Assembly (NCBI GenBank): GCA_019925795.1
Contig: CM034311.1
Coordinates: 12,964,926-13,028,925 of the forward strand
Source: Dendrobium chrysotoxum
Lineage: Eukaryota; Streptophyta; Magnoliopsida; Asparagales; Orchidaceae
Direction: 5' to 3'
Length of the DNA stretch: 64,000 nucleotides
Below are positions 45,486 to 57,715 of this stretch, piece by piece. How positions within the stretch are numbered: position 1 is the stretch's first letter; every line of letters begins with the position of its first letter. Both the position numbers and the translations under genes were made by a program. The notes beneath the pieces are model-generated. The model saw only the letters and a list, made by a program, of their open reading frames with translations, was not told the DNA's origin and did not search any database.

Positions 45486-47379
45486 TGATGTAAATTTTAG
45501 TCTATAAATGAATATATCTGCCTGACTACATACAACGGTGGCGGATATATTACGGCAGACTCATCCCACATTCAGTGTGTTATCACAGCAAAAGTGATTA
45601 GAAATATGGCAGAAATAACAAAGTGATACATCTAGAAACATTCGGATGAGTGTCAACGTATATTACGCTACGCCACCGGATCTACAACCTTTGTAAAAGA
45701 AGACAGAAGGCGTTTACAAATATTCTAAGAATACCCCTGCACATGTGCACTTTAATTTGTATACACATAGGTATACTAAAAGGGGAAAATATAATCTTAA
45801 CCCCGCATGGGCCCCGACGAGCGTGTAGTAAGAATACACGTGACGTTTAGGGATGCTACGCGGGTCAATAAATTTGAATCCGATCCTCCTAAAGCAAGTA
45901 AATAGGAGTCGACAAGGTTCATCAGATAACTATAAAATGCCCCCAAACACCCGCATGGGCCCCGACGAGCGTGTTATTGGTACAGATGTGACGTCTAGGG
46001 ATGTTGTGCGGGTCAATAAGTGAATTCAAGTTCGAGCCCGATCCTTCTATTTAGGTAGATAGGAGTTGACACGGCTCAAACTATTAAATAAATATACGGT
46101 CATGAGGTCGACCAAGATGTTTGTTTTATACGTTCATATTAGGCCTTCAAGGCCAATAATCAAGAGAATTCACTTACAAAGGCACAAAGCCTACGAAACC
46201 CGATCCTTTATCAATTACTAGACAGAGTGAACAAGGTTCAATCCACGAATGAGAAATGACCCTATCTACCCCGATGATGGCCGTGTTGAATGTATATCTC
46301 AACCGGAGGGGTTCACAAACACTATCAAACGCCACCCAAATACCCACAAAATCCAAATCTCCAAAATAATCCCAAAAATTCCAAAAATTATTCGAAATCC
46401 CAAATTCCAAAAATATTTAAAAATTAAAATCCAACTATCAAAATACTTAAAGCAAACCACATCCACCCTCCGCAACAGTTTGTCGAGGTGGACAAATTAA
46501 AAAAATACTTCAGCTCACATAGAGCTAATGCCTGGTCGAAAATATCACTAGGATCCATTCTCAAATAATCTCCTGCCAGCAAGGACATGGTACGAGTCCT
46601 CTAACCGGCAGTTTCGCCGCCAAATGGCACTGCAGGATAAACGGTTATGACTCGGGCCCCTCTGAACCAGGTGGTCGCCGCCAAATGGCACCATTATATT
46701 ATGGTTATGGCCAGAGCCCGTATACTCCCCAATGGCATCAAATCCTTGAGATATGAATCAATAGGATATGATCGATAGGGCACAAAGCCCTCTGTTAGCT
46801 AAGTTGGATTCAAATTTGTCCCCTTAGACAAACATTCACCCCAGGTCTACAAGGTACCTTTGGACGAAGCAACCCATGGCTGCTGACAAGGATCCTTCTG
46901 TCAGGTTGGGTCGACTACCTCCTCTGACTAAGTAGACCAGGGACCACGATGACCCAGGATGAAGGAACCATGGGATCTTGATCGGGTCCATCATCTATTC
47001 CCCCACCATCCGCTTTAAGTATAAGATGGTGAAATTTCCAATTTTAAATATCAAATCCCTCAATTTTCAAACCTTCAACCCATTGCTGCTACTATATGAT
47101 AGACTCACGTATCTCTACGTATCTGATTGACGACTAGCCTTAATCGAAAGTTCTCTCTCTTGATCAGGAGGGGTAATTAACTATAGGGGCTTGCGCCTAT
47201 AGAAAACCAGAACTCAGATTATAAAGTCCTCGCAAAATGAGGGCGAAATCTCTGGGTAGTGTCTTATCTACAAACCCATCTGCCTTCCAAAATTTACCCC
47301 GGAACTAAATCCGTTAAAACTCCCCCCGAAGAAAAGCAAAATGCGGGCAGAGGCCGGGGCCAAATTTTTGGAGCCCACA

Positions 47380-48355
47380 TAGGTCAAACACCTTTGGTTA
47401 ATTTCTCTCAATCTTTACGGCACAGGTTAACATCATTGAGTAACACTCTGACAAATAATCTCTGATATGTTAAACATACACAGTGGATTTATCTATACTG
47501 CTTAACGCCATCAAATAATACTTTGTCAAGCAACCTCGGATAGATGAAACATCCTTGATAGATTTCTCTTGACCTCTTCTATATGTCACTTTGAAGCATC
47601 TCTCTTTAACCCTTTCTTTAAGGAAAGATCAAAGCCCCGTCACCATTAGGCCTCCACTCTTTTGACACAATTAGTATACTGCTAAGCTATTGTCATCGAC
47701 ATGCCACCTGAGCCCCTCTGTCAAGCTATTCACTATCGCCTGCATTAAGATGAATGTATATTTCCTTCAATAGATTGTAACTCAACCACCGCATCATCGG
47801 ACACTCGCCTGATGCCTATTCTCAGCCCTTCACCTCCTTAAAGGCATCATCGACCCCTCACTTGGTTATCATCATCAGTATACCCTCTAACTGCTACCAT
47901 CAACACATCCCTACAGTTGTCGGCATAAGTTAATCATGCTTTAATCATTGCCATCGTATTAACTCTTACATGATAGTTTTTCCCCATCGGGGAAGAATTG
48001 GAGACTATGTAAGAAGGCCGGGTCTTGATCACTACCAACCGATATTCAACTCTTGTCAAATAATTTTCCCCCACTGAAGGAGAACTAGAGCCTGTGTAAG
48101 AGGGTCATGTCATGATTGCTGCCACTGATATTCAACTCTTGCAGGATGCTTTTTCTCCCATCAGGGAAGAACATGAGCCTACGTAAGAGGGCCGAGTCTT
48201 GATGGCTGCCAACTGATATTCAACACTTACTGAACAAATTTTCCCAATAAGAGGAGAACAGGAGCCTACGTAGGAGTGCAGGATCTTGACTGCCACCAAA
48301 GGCCTCCAAATTTTTATCAATCCATTTTTTTCTCAATTTATGGGAAAATTTTGAA
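47380..48355 (-). repeat. G2 internal tandem arrays, part 2
   Basis: TAGGT target duplication (47380-47384), then the remaining ~85-bp units to about 47580. After 350 bases without structure, four ~88-bp units (47960-48310) contain GATATTCAACTCTTG, a CCCATCGGGGAAGAA-like stretch and GAGCCTACGTAAGAGGGC. No coding sequence is seen. Confidence 0.88.
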
Positions 48356-48532
48356 CCGGCTCGGGAGAATTATGCTCTCTCCCTAACCTTTAAGGGGTGT
48401 ACATATAGATCTTGAAGGGGGGCAAGTTTGGGACAAAAAGTTTTGAAAATTTTTGGATTTTTCTAGATATTTTTTTAGATTTTAAGGCAAAATTCTTTTT
48501 TTCCTTTTTAATGTAATTTTAAAAAGAAAAAC

Positions 48533-48534
<2 letters not shown>

Positions 48535-48622
<88 letters not shown>
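48535..48622. repeat. (TA)n microsatellite
   Basis: About 88 bases of TA dinucleotides. Confidence 0.97.
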
Positions 48623-48626
<4 letters not shown>

Positions 48627-49550
48627 TATATAATTATTTCTATCTCAAAAATATTTTAGATTTTTCTAAAAATTTATAATTTTTTTTGAGCTAAAATTTA
48701 TTTTTCCTTTTTTTAAAATAAAAAAGGAAATATATAATTAAAAATAGGAGGAGCCTAAAACCACCTCATGGAGGTAGCTACATTGCTGACTCAAAAGTGG
48801 CGGTCAAAAAAAATGAAGAATAAGAAGAAAGGGCCTAATTTTTTGCCAAAATGGCCCAAAGCATATATTTTTGAGATCGTAATAAACATTTTTTGATGTT
48901 TCGGACTCAATTTTGACACTTTTAAAGCTCAAAAGTGCATATATGATTAGTTTTGAGCTAATTGGAAAGTTTTAAAGTAAAAGTTTTCAATATTTTTTGC
49001 TTCGATTAACGCTCCAAGTTTAAAAAAATATTTAAAAATATATATAAATTGTTAGACTCTACAATATTTGATGTCCAAAAAATATGAGGGCAACTGATAC
49101 GTCACAAAAAATTATCTTAATGAAGTATGAATCTCAAGGAATATTCAAGTTTGAAACTTTCCAAATTAAATGTTAGACCATGCAAATGCCAATTTCAGCA
49201 AATTTATAATCAAATTAAACATCTCAATGAGATGAACCTAACGACACCAAAAATGATCAAATTCGAGCCCAAATGTGCCCAAATCAAGGGACTAAAGCAT
49301 ATTTGCACTCTTCAAAGCATGAATTGGATGATCAAATGAACTCCCAATATGGCATGCTTATAATCTAATCGAGTGGCTCGATGAGACAAATCTAACAAGC
49401 CTAAGATCACTCAATTCTAACATCTTAAGTCACTTAAATGTTACATGAATACTCTATGATTGAAGAAATCAATATGGATCGTCTGATGGATCACTCCAAA
49501 TTTTCCCTTGATCTTCCCTATATTTATAGAGCATTCCACAATCAAAAATC

Positions 49551-49560
49551 TATAAATAGA
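49551..49560 (+). promoter_or_regulatory. TATA box of the H LTR
   Basis: TATAAATAGA followed by CCCCCACTTCCC, a typical plant TATA box and pyrimidine-rich start region. It is preceded by a second weak candidate at 49519-49530. Confidence 0.6.
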
Positions 49561-49754
49561 CCCCCACTTCCCACATGAAGTGGAGGCTTAGACCCTTAGC
49601 TAGAGACTTAAGAGAGCTTAGGTGCTAGAAGCATCCTGATGCTCCACCCTAGCACTAATACTGGTGAACCCTCACTAGCAGGATGCTATTGATACACCTC
49701 TACCAAACCATCATCATTGGACCTCTGATTGGTAACCATCATTGGTCCATCGCC

Positions 49755-50645
49755 TGAACTCCATCTCCTACCGACTATGGTCCCTCTAACCACCATCGCC
49801 CATCGACTGCAATCTCCCCAACTATCATTGCCCTCTGAGGACCATTCCTCTGACCACTATTACCCACCGACTATAGACCCTTTGACCTCTGTCGCTCGTA
49901 GACTATGATACCTCCAACCATCATGGCCTGTCCGATTATGGTCCCTCCGACCTCCATCACCCACCAACTATGGTCCCTCCTACCATCGTCGCCCACTGGC
50001 CTCTATTTCCCACCAACTATAGTCCCTCTAAGCTCCATCGTCTGTTGACTATAATCCCTTTGACCCCCATTACCATTCAATTACGGTCCCTCAGACCTCT
50101 ATCGTCCTCAAACAATAGTCCCTTTGACCTATATCTCTCATCAACTACAGTCCCTCCCATCTTCATCGCCCATAGACAATGGTCCCTCTGACCTATATCA
50201 CCCATTGATTATGATCCCTCCAACCTTGGTTACCCACTTAATATGGTCCCAATGATCTCTGTTGCCCACTAAATACGATCCCTCTAAACTCAGTCGCACA
50301 CTGACTATGGTCCCCCAGCCTCCACCACACTTTGACTAGGTTCCTCTGACCTCCATCGACTGTCAACTACGGCCCCTCTAACCTCTGTTACTTACCTACC
50401 GTCCCTCCAATCTATATCGCCTACCAACTACTTCCCTCTGAATGCCATCACCCATAACCTATGGTCCCTCCGGCCTTTTTTGTAAGCCAACTACGATCCC
50501 TCTGACCATCGTCGCCTACTAACTATGGTCCCTCTGACCTTCATTGCTCGCCAACTAGGGTCCCTAAACCATGGTCATCCAACTACAGCCCTTCTGACCT
50601 TCATCTCTAATCGACTACGGTCTCTCTGACCTCACTCTTCAAAAT
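49755..50645 (+). repeat. 30-bp minisatellite, about thirty units
   Basis: Units approximate CTATGGTCCCTCTGACCTCC followed by an ATCGCCCACCGA-like stretch, all diverged from each other. Located downstream of the TATA box, so transcribed if the LTR is active. Confidence 0.93.
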
Positions 50646-51008
50646 ATAGTCCTACCAACTAAATGAACAGGACAACACCCTCTTGAGAATAACTCTCATG
50701 ACATTGGGTTTATCCAGCTCCAACTATATAAAGTGCTTTATATGATATATATTTACTACATTGAGCCAACGCCTTCCCCCGAGGAAGAGCAATATTTATA
50801 AATAATAGTAAACACTAGTGGATTCATTTCAACTAGGCAAGGCTCCATGGTTTTGATCCCTTTTTAGAGTTTTCTATGTAAACATTATGGTATCTCTTAT
50901 AACTCATACACCCCTCTCTCTTTATTTGTATATATGTTGGATCTTCATTCAAAGCTAGGACACTAAGCTCTTTACCTCTATATCACCATGAATATTCTAT
51001 GATGCAAC

Positions 51009-53436
51009 AATAACCAAATTATCTAAAAGTGAACATATAAAATATTTCCTTAAATTTATATATGAATGTTCTTAAAGTCTCCATTTTAAAATAATCAATG
51101 CTTAACCTCTAGCACCTTATGTTTTTAGTTAACATTCAATTATTTTCCATCAATATTTGGTTATTTGCCATGTATATTAAGAGTGTTTTTTTTAGAGTTT
51201 GTGAAAACCTCAAACTGTCACACACATATTCATAGCCAATGAATGAGTCTTCATATTAGATTTATTTATTGTAACACATTTAAAGCTAGATAACTAAAAT
51301 TAAAAGTTACATATACATATCATGTTTATTCATGTTTGGGCTACCTTTTCTTCAGTGGTAAGATTGTAAGACCATTTTTTTATATATATCATACTTATCT
51401 AATCTTGTATTTGCATATAGATCGAAGTTCATAATTCTATACAATTAGATGGATGTAGCTTGCCACCCTTTTTAGACAAGATTATGATCATTCCATTGGC
51501 ATCCTTAACCTTATGGAGTTTCAAGTTGGAAGTCCCATCAAAGTGTCGAAATTAAATTAGTTAATGGGTAATACTTTATTGATATTTTTAATTCCCTTTT
51601 AGATATAAATTCAAGACTAGCATTATCTATACAATGTTCTATCTCTCATCATTATGCAAGTTCTCATTCATTTGAGACTATAAAGCCCATATATCCACGT
51701 CACTTGATGACATCCCTTCACATATTTAGCTATTATACATGATATGCTTACTCTATAATATTTCACTCCTCTATGTTGTGACCTTTGCATGCTTTATTAC
51801 ACTATCCCTTTCATGATGAGTGGCCATTTTCACATTCTTTAATTGGAATAAGGAACCATGCTTAGAAAATTTATTGTATCAAACCCTGAATAAAATTAAA
51901 CAAACACCCTCAATAGAGAGTATTCTTTGATTCTTTATCCATGATGTAATTAACCATAAGGTTTACACTAATAAAAATTTGGATAAAGCAAAATAAAACA
52001 ATCCCTACTCAATATGATAAGTTGATTATGGAAAATCTATGGTTTATTCAAGTTACATATATCATTATCTTTCAAGCTTATAGAGTGAATTTTCTTTTAT
52101 CCTTCAAGGTAGTATGGTCTCCTCTTCATAAAGTGCTCAAAAGATAAATCTATGTGTGAGTATTACGCTTTCACTGATTTGCATGCTAGAGTATAAAGTC
52201 CTACCATCATCTTTGTTCTTCAAGATGGTATGATCCATTTATTTGTGAGACTCTACTAAATATGTCTCTCTTAAAGACCACAAAGTTGTGCCATATTATT
52301 CCAACCCACATAGAACTTGTCAACCCAAGTTTCATCAACCAAAACTCTTATCGGATATATTACCCATCAAGTGGGAATTCCTTCTCTTCTTAAACATGTC
52401 CATTGAGCCCTACATGGTAAGTGCTCAGCTCATTGCTTCATGCCTGTTAAGAGAACTATTAAGAAACTCTTCTATAAAAAATACATGGACTTTTCTATAA
52501 AAAATACTTGGACCTTACAATGATTGTCTTTCTTGTCAACTAACATTATTATTCATGTTATATATGATAATAATGATCATCTCACTTTTAATAACTCTAA
52601 AATTGGAAAATGTTAATCACCCATTTATATCTTTCTTGCTCATCATAATAAATGTGTTAGATTCACGCATTGATTATAATCATATTTCCCATCTCTAGAT
52701 GAATCTAAATGATACTCATCATCACAATAGTATTATAGGCACCACATTGATTATGATCATGTTTTCTATCACTACATGAAACATAATGATACTCATCATC
52801 ATAATAGTAGTGTTAGATGCATCACATTGATTATGATCATGTTTCCCATTACTACAAGAAACCAAATGATACTATTCTTTCATTGATAATTGTTATGCTT
52901 ATTATGGTGCTTTATACGATGATTTCCACATTCTTCACCATCATCTAGAGATTAGGTGAGTCTCTATCTCCAATATTGATATCAGATGTGTCATATATAA
53001 TGACATTAATAACATTACTCATTGCCAACAAAACATTAGATGTTGTTTATCACCCATCCACAACTGTCCTGCCTCCATAAAATGTATTAAACATGGTAAT
53101 GACAATCACGTCACCCATCATCAACAAAAGAACTCCCATCTACAGTTATCTCACAATCACAATAGCTATATTTGACATACCTCATACATGGACTGCAATT
53201 TTATCATCTGTTATTTGAAAACTTTATGACATTCAAGGCGACAAAAAGTAGTGCACCACAATCAATGTCAATGTTACTCATATACAAAACTTTTGATCTA
53301 TTTGGGAACATTATCAACTACCTCATCTCATCATAGGTCTTAACTACATCTGTAATAAATGCACATTAGTATCTACTATTGTGATGTCTTTTTTAAACTA
53401 TTTAAGAGGCTCCTTGTGTTGAAGTCTATGAAATTA

Positions 53437-53440
<4 letters not shown>
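51009..53440. other. AT-rich region without genes
   Basis: No coding frame, LTR end or protein motif recognised in 2.4 kb. One tandem array (52645-52875) is present. The first ~175 bases (51009-51185) are also present at 54996-55178. Confidence 0.5.
52645..52875. repeat. Three ~75-bp tandem units
   Basis: Each unit contains CATTGATTATGATCATGTTT, CCATCACTACATGAAAC-like and AATGATACTCATCATCA. Confidence 0.9.

Positions 53441-53520
<80 letters not shown>
53441..53520. repeat. (TA)n microsatellite
   Basis: 80 bases of TA dinucleotides at the left edge of Copia-4, whose insertion site was probably this repeat (flanks TATAT and TATCT). Confidence 0.97.
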
Positions 53521-53521
<1 letters not shown>

Positions 53522-53527
<6 letters not shown>

Positions 53528-55225
53528 TTCAATTTGGGTTGTTAGACCAACTTGAACTGCTTAAGGCACACCAACAGGGGGGTGATTTGGTATTTTAAAA
53601 ATTTCTTATAAAAAAAACTCTTTTTAAAATGATTTCAACCTACAAAATAAGCGAAAGCAAATATCAAAGAACAAAATGAAATTTATATTTTTGATTGAGC
53701 AGAAAATATTTTTGTTCATTTTGATTTTCAAAATTTTTATAATAATTTTTTTTCATAAAAATAATCCAAAGCTATCACAATATCATCATCTCAGATTTCA
53801 AGTAAATAATATATAGGAAATAAAAATATGAGAAATAAAAGTGCAAAATAAAAAGAACAAGCACACCAAAAATTTTATAGTAGTTTAGTCAAATCCTGAC
53901 TTACGTCCGCTCCTCGAAGTCCTCCTCTTCGAGTATTAGACTAAAACTTTAGTGACACTCCTTTATCTCCCACAGCAATGTGGAGAAGCCCTTACAAAAT
54001 CACTTTCACCCTTCTACTGTGCGATTGAGAACTTGGAATCCATTCCACCCTCCTAGTGAGGCAGAGAACCCGATGATCTTCGACCTTGAAGACTTTCTCC
54101 CTGGATCAACCTAAAAGATCAATAACGAAACTTGGAGGAACTAAGGTAAAAGCTTGCTTGGAGCAATCGTGTGAATCCCCTCGCACTACTTCTCCCTCTC
54201 TACAACTTCTTCTCCCTCTCCAAACTCCAAGATCTCTCAAGCACTCTCATAGGAATCTCTCAACAGCAAAGACTTCTTCAAAGTCTAATAATAGTGTTTA
54301 AATACAAGGCTTACAACAAACCCTTATTTTTCAATTCTACCATTTCTATTCATGCAGTACAATCTGGGTTTGTATAGTACACTTAGGTCTAAAACCTATT
54401 TTGTTCAGTATAGCTTAAATAGTCATAGTATGATATGTTCAATCTTTGCATACTGATCATATAGTATGATCATTGGATAGTACGGTATGATTAGTTTATT
54501 AATCTTAAGATCATACAAGATGAACTCTAGGATAATTGAAAATCGTCTCTACCAATCATCCAGATGATCTACATCATACGATATGATTAGTTCAAAAATT
54601 TAAGTTTCATCCAAGATGATCCTTGGGATGGTCATTCTTCATCTCTGTCAATCGTCCAGTATGATATACAGAATAACTCTCATGACATTGGGTTTATCCA
54701 GCTCCAACTATATAAAGTGCTCTATATGATATATATTTACTGCATTGAGCCAACGCCTTCCCCCGAGGAAGAGCAATATTTATAAATAATAGTAAACACT
54801 AGTGGATTCATTTCAACTAGGCAAGGCTCCATGGTTTTGATCCCTTTTTAGAGTTTTCTATGTAAAAATTATGGTATCTCTTATAACTCATACACCCCTC
54901 TCTCTTTATTTGTATATATGTTGGATCTTCATTCAAAGCTAGGACACTAAGCTCTTTACCTCTATATCACCATGAATATTCTATGATGCAACAATAACCA
55001 AATTATCTAAAATTGAACATATAAAATATTTCCTTAAATTTATATATGAATTTTCTTAAAGTCTCCATTTTAAAATAATCAATGCTTAACCTCTAGCACC
55101 TTATGTTTTTAGTTAACATTCAATTATTTTCCATCAATATTTGGTTATTTGCCATGTATATTAAGAGTGTTTTATGAGATAATGTATGCTCTGTAATATT
55201 TATTAAATCTTGATTTAATTCACTT
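53522..55225 (-). repeat. Copia-4 3' LTR, truncated and patched
   Basis: 53522-54668 matches 57716-58880. The LTR resumes at 55179-55225 (AATGTATGCTCTG, matching AATGTATGATCTG at 58897) and ends at the internal deletion joint. Palindromes of both types are at 54400-54670. Confidence 0.85.
54669..55178 (+). repeat. ~510-bp copy of H LTR end plus flank
   Basis: Nearly identical to 50688-51190, with only a few differences. It covers the last ~320 LTR bases of H and about 180 bases of DNA beyond the LTR end. It therefore derives from the genomic locus at 50.7-51.2 kb or a copy of it, not from a separate H insertion. Confidence 0.93.
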
Positions 55226-55925
55226 TTATGAGATAAAAATATAACCTAGGTGAATCTTTACTAATCATTAATAATCACATACCCAAAAGTTTTCCCATCT
55301 AAGCTGTTTGTATTAACATAACCAAACAAGTCCATATGCAAGATTTCTAGTGTTCTAATGGTGGTGATATTCTTAACATAATGAAAAGATTATTTAATTT
55401 ATTTTCATAATTGGTAGGCATCACATTAGTGGTCCTTAGAGAAATCTAACTTGGGTATGCCTCTAACTAGGCCTTTTTGAGTTATTTTCCTAAGAATTTT
55501 CATACTTGCATAACATAGTCGCTTATGCCATAGCCAAGATTCATTAACAATAGTTTTTAAATATAAAAATTTTGAATTATCAATACAAGTCAAGTCAAGC
55601 ATGTAAATATTATTCACTATCTTTCCTTCTAAGACAAATTTTCCATTTAAACTAATTATATATTTTGTAGATAAAAACTTTATGTCGAAGCCCTTATCAT
55701 AAGGCTAACTAATACTAAGCAAGTTATGTTTCAATCCATCTACTAGCAAGACATTTTCAATAATAAAATTTTTGGAGTTACCAATCATATCTGAACCCAC
55801 CACTTTCTTGGAGGTGTTATCTCCCAATGTTACCTTGTCTCTTACCCAGGCTTCTAGCGTGATGAATTGCTTTAAATCTCCAATCATGTGACATGAGCAT
55901 CTACTATCCATGTACCATATATTCT
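55226..55925 (-). pseudogene. Copia-4 protease, GAG-pre-integrase and integrase start
   Basis: From 55911 downward: MDSRCSCHMIGDLKQFITLE (catalytic DSG changed to DSR), KVTLGDNTSKKVVG, NFIIENVLLVDGLKHNLLSIS. After a shift come NNIYMLDLTCIDNSKFL, ESWLWHKRLCYASMKIL, RGIPKLDFSKDHLCDAC, then LEILHMDLFGYVN, INDYSRFT-like and VIFLSHKSE, the first catalytic-Asp region of integrase (HMDLFG). It is cut at about 55225. The Gly-to-Arg change in the protease and the truncation preclude function. Confidence 0.88.
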
Positions 55926-56260
55926 CACTAGGACTTTTATGAGAGCATCCCTACAATGTCAATCAAAGGTTAAATTTGGGAACCCAAGTGAGTTTGGGTT
56001 CCACCTTATGCTTTAATGGATGGGATAAATGCATGTTATGTTGTGATGCAGATGATTTTGGCCTCCATCCTGTATGTGTTCTAAGGTGTAAATGCAAGTG
56101 CGGGGGCTATATGTCCTACCTTGCCACAAGAATAGCACCTAACACCTAAAAATGCATTCACTAACCTATATGAGTAGTAGTGCCTCCTTCTATGGATATG
56201 AGATGCATGCTATATTTTGGGCATATACTATTGCGCTAGTGTAGGCGATGGTATATTATT

Positions 56261-57657
56261 TTAAAGAGCATGAACTTTTTCTCTCAAAAACTCATTTGTA
56301 CTCTTATATCCTTCAACTTCAAGTTTTAATGCATACTCACTATGGTCTAGTTCGGTTGTAAGTGTTTCTAATTTTGTAAATGTATTCTCTAGCTCAACGT
56401 GCTTGGTTTTTAAGGATTTACGAGATTTATTTAATTCAAGATGCTTCTTATTTAGTTCATGGTATTCATCAAATAAAGAAGCATTCTCTTTATCTAAAGA
56501 AATATGCTCAATTTTAAGACTATCATGCTCCTTCTCTAATTCAAAAAATTTTGAATTTAAACTAGCATGCAATTTCTTTAATTTCATATATGACTCATGT
56601 ATTTTTTCAAAAATAGCAAATAACTCATCATTGGTAAGTTCACATACCTCTTCCTGGTTAGAGTTAATAATATAATTATTTTCCATTAAATATAGATTTG
56701 TTACATCCTCCTCGGGTTCATATTCTAAAGACTAAAGTTGAGTCTGCCCAAAAAGTCTTCTGCATCTTTCACTTACCCTTTTTGGAATTTATCTTTTCTT
56801 CACCCTTCTCCTTGGTAAGGTAAGTTTACATATTAGGGCAGCCACATCTTAGGTGTCATGGCTTCCTGTATTCAAAATAGATTACTTCAAATGAGCTTTT
56901 ATTAAATCTATTTCCTTTACCTTTTCCCTTTCCAAAATATGGCTTCTATTTTTGCTTCAAGAAGCTTTTGAAGTACTTCATCATAAGGTCTATAACACCA
57001 TTGTCATCTGACTCTGAGTTATCATTGTCTGAGTCACCAGCCTTCAGTACTGCTGTCCTCTCTATTCTTTTCTCTTCTATATCCTGCATTCTTTGGCTTA
57101 CATTTTATTCATATGCAATTAGTGAGCCAAGTCTGTTATCAATTGAATAAACATTCAAATCTTTTGATTTGTATATAGTAATAACTTTTGTATCAAAACT
57201 ATCAGATAGGTAATGAAGTATTTTATTCACTTTTTTAGAGTTCAATAATTCTCTGCCTAAGGCATACAGGGATGTCACTATCTGAGTAAATCTAGTGTAC
57301 ATGTCAAAGATAGTCTCAATATATCCCAGATTTTCTTGCCAGTAGTACAGGTAGAGACTCTCATATAGTCCTCTGATTTAAGTGCAGAAAAAAATAATTC
57401 ATATATTTAGCATTAAGTTGTGAAAAATCTCTATCCTCATTACTTTATTCACTAAACAATGTTTCAACTTTAATGCCATTCAAAAATCTAAATGGTGCAA
57501 AATAATCTTCTTGTATCATATGCCACATTCTAAAATCAATAGACTGTAAAAAGGTTGACATTCTTATTTTCTAAAAACCAAATGGAATGTTATCGAATAA
57601 TGGTGGACGAGTTATTGAATAACCCACCGTGGTATTCTTATTTCTAGAATATGTCAT
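56261..57657 (-). pseudogene. Copia-4 gag
   Basis: Start ATG at 57657 (MTYSRNKNTTVGYSITRPP), 44 bases from the PBS. Then STFLQSIDFRMW, the gag core with MYTRFTQIVTSLYALGREL and KVNKILHYL (57302-57220), a broken zinc-knuckle (IYFEYRKP, stop, HLRCGCPN; about 56870), FWADS, and a 141-codon open stretch 56261-56686. This begins with NQEEVCELTNDELFAIFEKI and is a long heptad-like coiled coil (LEKEHDSLKIEHISLDKENA). The coiled coil is the best-preserved part. Several stops and shifts elsewhere. Confidence 0.88.
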
Positions 57658-57700
57658 TTGATCTTTTCTTAGGGATTTTTAAATCACTAATTCTGAGAAC

Positions 57701-57713
57701 CACTCTGATACCA
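57701..57713 (-). other. Copia-4 primer binding site
   Basis: TGGTATCAGAGTG on the minus strand, two bases from the LTR end; one change from TGGTATCAGAGCG. Confidence 0.9.
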
Positions 57714-57715
57714 AT

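Larger units (their letters stand above)
35752..47379 (+). mobile_element. Complete 11.6-kb LARD-like Gypsy derivative
   Basis: Both LTRs start TGTTGACCCCAACAGCAG and end GCCCACA. A PBS follows the 5' LTR, a polypurine tract precedes the 3' LTR, and a 5-bp target duplication flanks the whole. The 2.9-kb interior has only a fragment of Gypsy RT and noncoding repeats, so it cannot code for its own mobility. About eight substitutions in the first ~175 LTR bases point to a younger insertion than its neighbours. The 5' LTR is 3,412 bases and the 3' LTR 5,274. Orientation is set by the PBS and PPT. It interrupts the G2 tandem array. Confidence 0.93.
42106..47379 (+). repeat. LARD 3' LTR, long form
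   Basis: Same sequence as the 5' LTR with an additional ~1.9 kb (about 43555-45485). It carries (GA)n at 42564-42598, A-rich DNA 43255-43340, at least five TAAGCGTGGTGGG hairpins (43398-43790) and the duplicated block at about 45803-45910 and 45950-46070. Confidence 0.93.
48429..51008 (+). mobile_element. H 3' LTR (about 2.6 kb)
   Basis: A polypurine-like GAAGGGGGGCAAG (48414-48426) precedes TGGGACAAAAAG, taken as the LTR start. U3 contains a long TA repeat; a TATA box lies at 49551; the minisatellite 49755-50645 follows; the last 360 bases match the H 5' LTR end (27666-28025). The end is placed at about 51006-51009. The upstream half has no counterpart in the 5' copy, which is truncated. 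Confidence 0.5.

Noticed and set aside
49755..50645. CRISPR-like array
   Set aside because: Units are about 30 bases without unique spacers and are diverged; this is a plant minisatellite in an LTR.
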